Shown here: piece by piece, positions 63,351-64,000 of the stretch | How positions within the stretch are numbered: the first letter of the stretch is position 1 | How the letters are laid out: every line of letters begins with the position of its first letter | Source: Scenedesmus sp. ARA3 | Taxonomy: Eukaryota > Chlorophyta > Chlorophyceae > Sphaeropleales > Scenedesmaceae | DNA length: 64,000 nucleotides | Assembly: GCA_004335835.1 (NCBI GenBank) | Contig: RWJK01001977.1 | Coordinates: forward strand, 312,335-376,334 | Direction: 5' to 3' | Notes under the pieces: model-generated | What the model was told of the DNA's origin: nothing | The model's input: only the letters and a program-made list of their open reading frames with translations | Databases searched by the model: none | Made by a program: the position numbers and the translations under genes

Positions 63351-63845
63351 CATTGTTTGAGCGACAGTGCCAGGTGTTGAGAAAGGTTTCGCTTGGATGC
63401 TTGCAAGCAGGATAGCAATACAGCTGGCACGTATGACGGGTTCAGAGACATCAGGGTGATGATGTACAGCAACCATAGATGCCCCTGCTGTGCGCTGCTA
63501 GGCACGCGGCGCAGCTGCTGAGCTTTGTTTTGGAGCGTCTGGACAAGCATTGAGGCAGCTGGGCGTGCTTTGCTGTAGGTGCATGCACTTTGGCATTGCT
63601 GGACGTGCTTTGAAGCAACTGCGCGTGGTAGAATAGCTGCACATGTTGTTGGATTGCTGCATATGCTACGAATTTACTGCAACTTCCCTATGCTGCGGGC
63701 AAGCGAGTCGCAGCCAGTTGCAGCGTTGAGAGTGCAGCAACCGAGGTGTTGCGCAGTGCAGTCCAGCTGCTAGCTCGGAAAGCATCGCTGTGCAACATTA
63801 TATACAGATGCATCAGGAAACCTCAGGTTTGTGCTTGCTTGGCAG

Positions 63846-63957
63846 GGAAGAACTGCAGGCTGCGTGGCAACTGTTCAAGACGCTGGCACAGGTGGCACAC
63901 GCACAGTGTGCAACAGCACCAGTGCGCAGCAGCCATCGAATGCATGCACTGCTGCAG
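63846..63957 (+). CDS. Possible internal exon of the next gene
   Basis: Flanked by TTGGCAG and GCAG-GTGATT. One frame is open through the whole 112 nt (EELQAAWQLFKTLAQVAH...SHRMHALLQ), helix-like. No family recognised. Confidence 0.3.
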
Positions 63958-64000
63958 GTGATTCAACTGTTTTGTCCATGTGGACAGCATGCATGTTCAG

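Larger units (their letters stand above)
62962..64000. other. 3' flank of the GH16-like gene with terminal-exon copies
   Basis: Contains repeated copies of the last exon's end and stop region (62995-63350, weaker near 63490) and, at the right edge, a possible exon of the next gene (63846-63957). Nothing else recognised. Confidence 0.5.

Overview
This is nuclear DNA from a eukaryote, most likely a chlorophyte green alga. The genes are rich in GT-AG introns, CTG/CAG runs are very frequent, and proteins carry Ala/Gln-rich stretches. The gene set also fits: a Hyp-rich (PPSPP) secreted protein, a plastid-type DnaJ zinc-finger protein and a mitochondrial lipoyl synthase. Composition and gene style suggest Sphaeropleales or Chlamydomonadales, but I cannot fix the species. 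Three N-runs (17274-17323, 45051-45062, 55472-55570) mark assembly gaps.

Layout from left to right: the 3' end of a Met/Pro/Gln-rich protein gene (+, to 1322); a gene-poor 7.5 kb stretch holding a SINE-like insertion; an intronless DnaJ-type zinc-finger membrane protein (+, 8863-9729); lipoyl synthase (-, 12479-15661, 7 exons); a 5'-truncated cytochrome P450 (+, 17382-19058); a small secreted protein (+, 21001-22138, 4 exons); an SGNH/GDSL-type hydrolase (-, 25478-30020, 8 exons); the oligosaccharyltransferase catalytic subunit STT3 (-, 31799-41836, 15 exons, 770 aa); a BTB/POZ-like protein (-, 42899-44127); gene fragments around a gap; a two-TM protein with a Gln/Gly/Tyr-rich tail (-, 46170-47562); an OPR-like protein (-, 48596-50975); a membrane-anchored esterase (+, 51313-55314); and a secreted protein with three GH16-like modules (+, 57583-62961). 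All multi-exon models were spliced by hand. In each complete gene the exon lengths sum to an uninterrupted reading frame and the joined proteins read correctly across the introns.

The most unusual signal is structural. In nine of the eleven multi-exon genes modelled, the introns or immediate 3' flank carry degenerate partial copies of the neighbouring exon edge together with its splice site or stop region. Copies of an exon's 3' end lie downstream with the donor. Copies of an exon's 5' end lie upstream with the acceptor. STT3 alone has more than twenty copies, some in regular arrays with periods of about 90, 115 and 240 bp. This looks like recurrent tandem duplication across exon-intron junctions. 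It could drive intron growth and supply decoy splice sites. Introns also often end in a (CTG)n run directly joined to the CAG acceptor.

Functionally, lipoyl synthase serves mitochondrial lipoate-dependent enzymes. STT3 N-glycosylates proteins in the ER lumen, which is the route taken by the secreted or surface proteins encoded here (SGNH hydrolase, esterase, GH16-like protein). No operon-like organisation is expected or seen.
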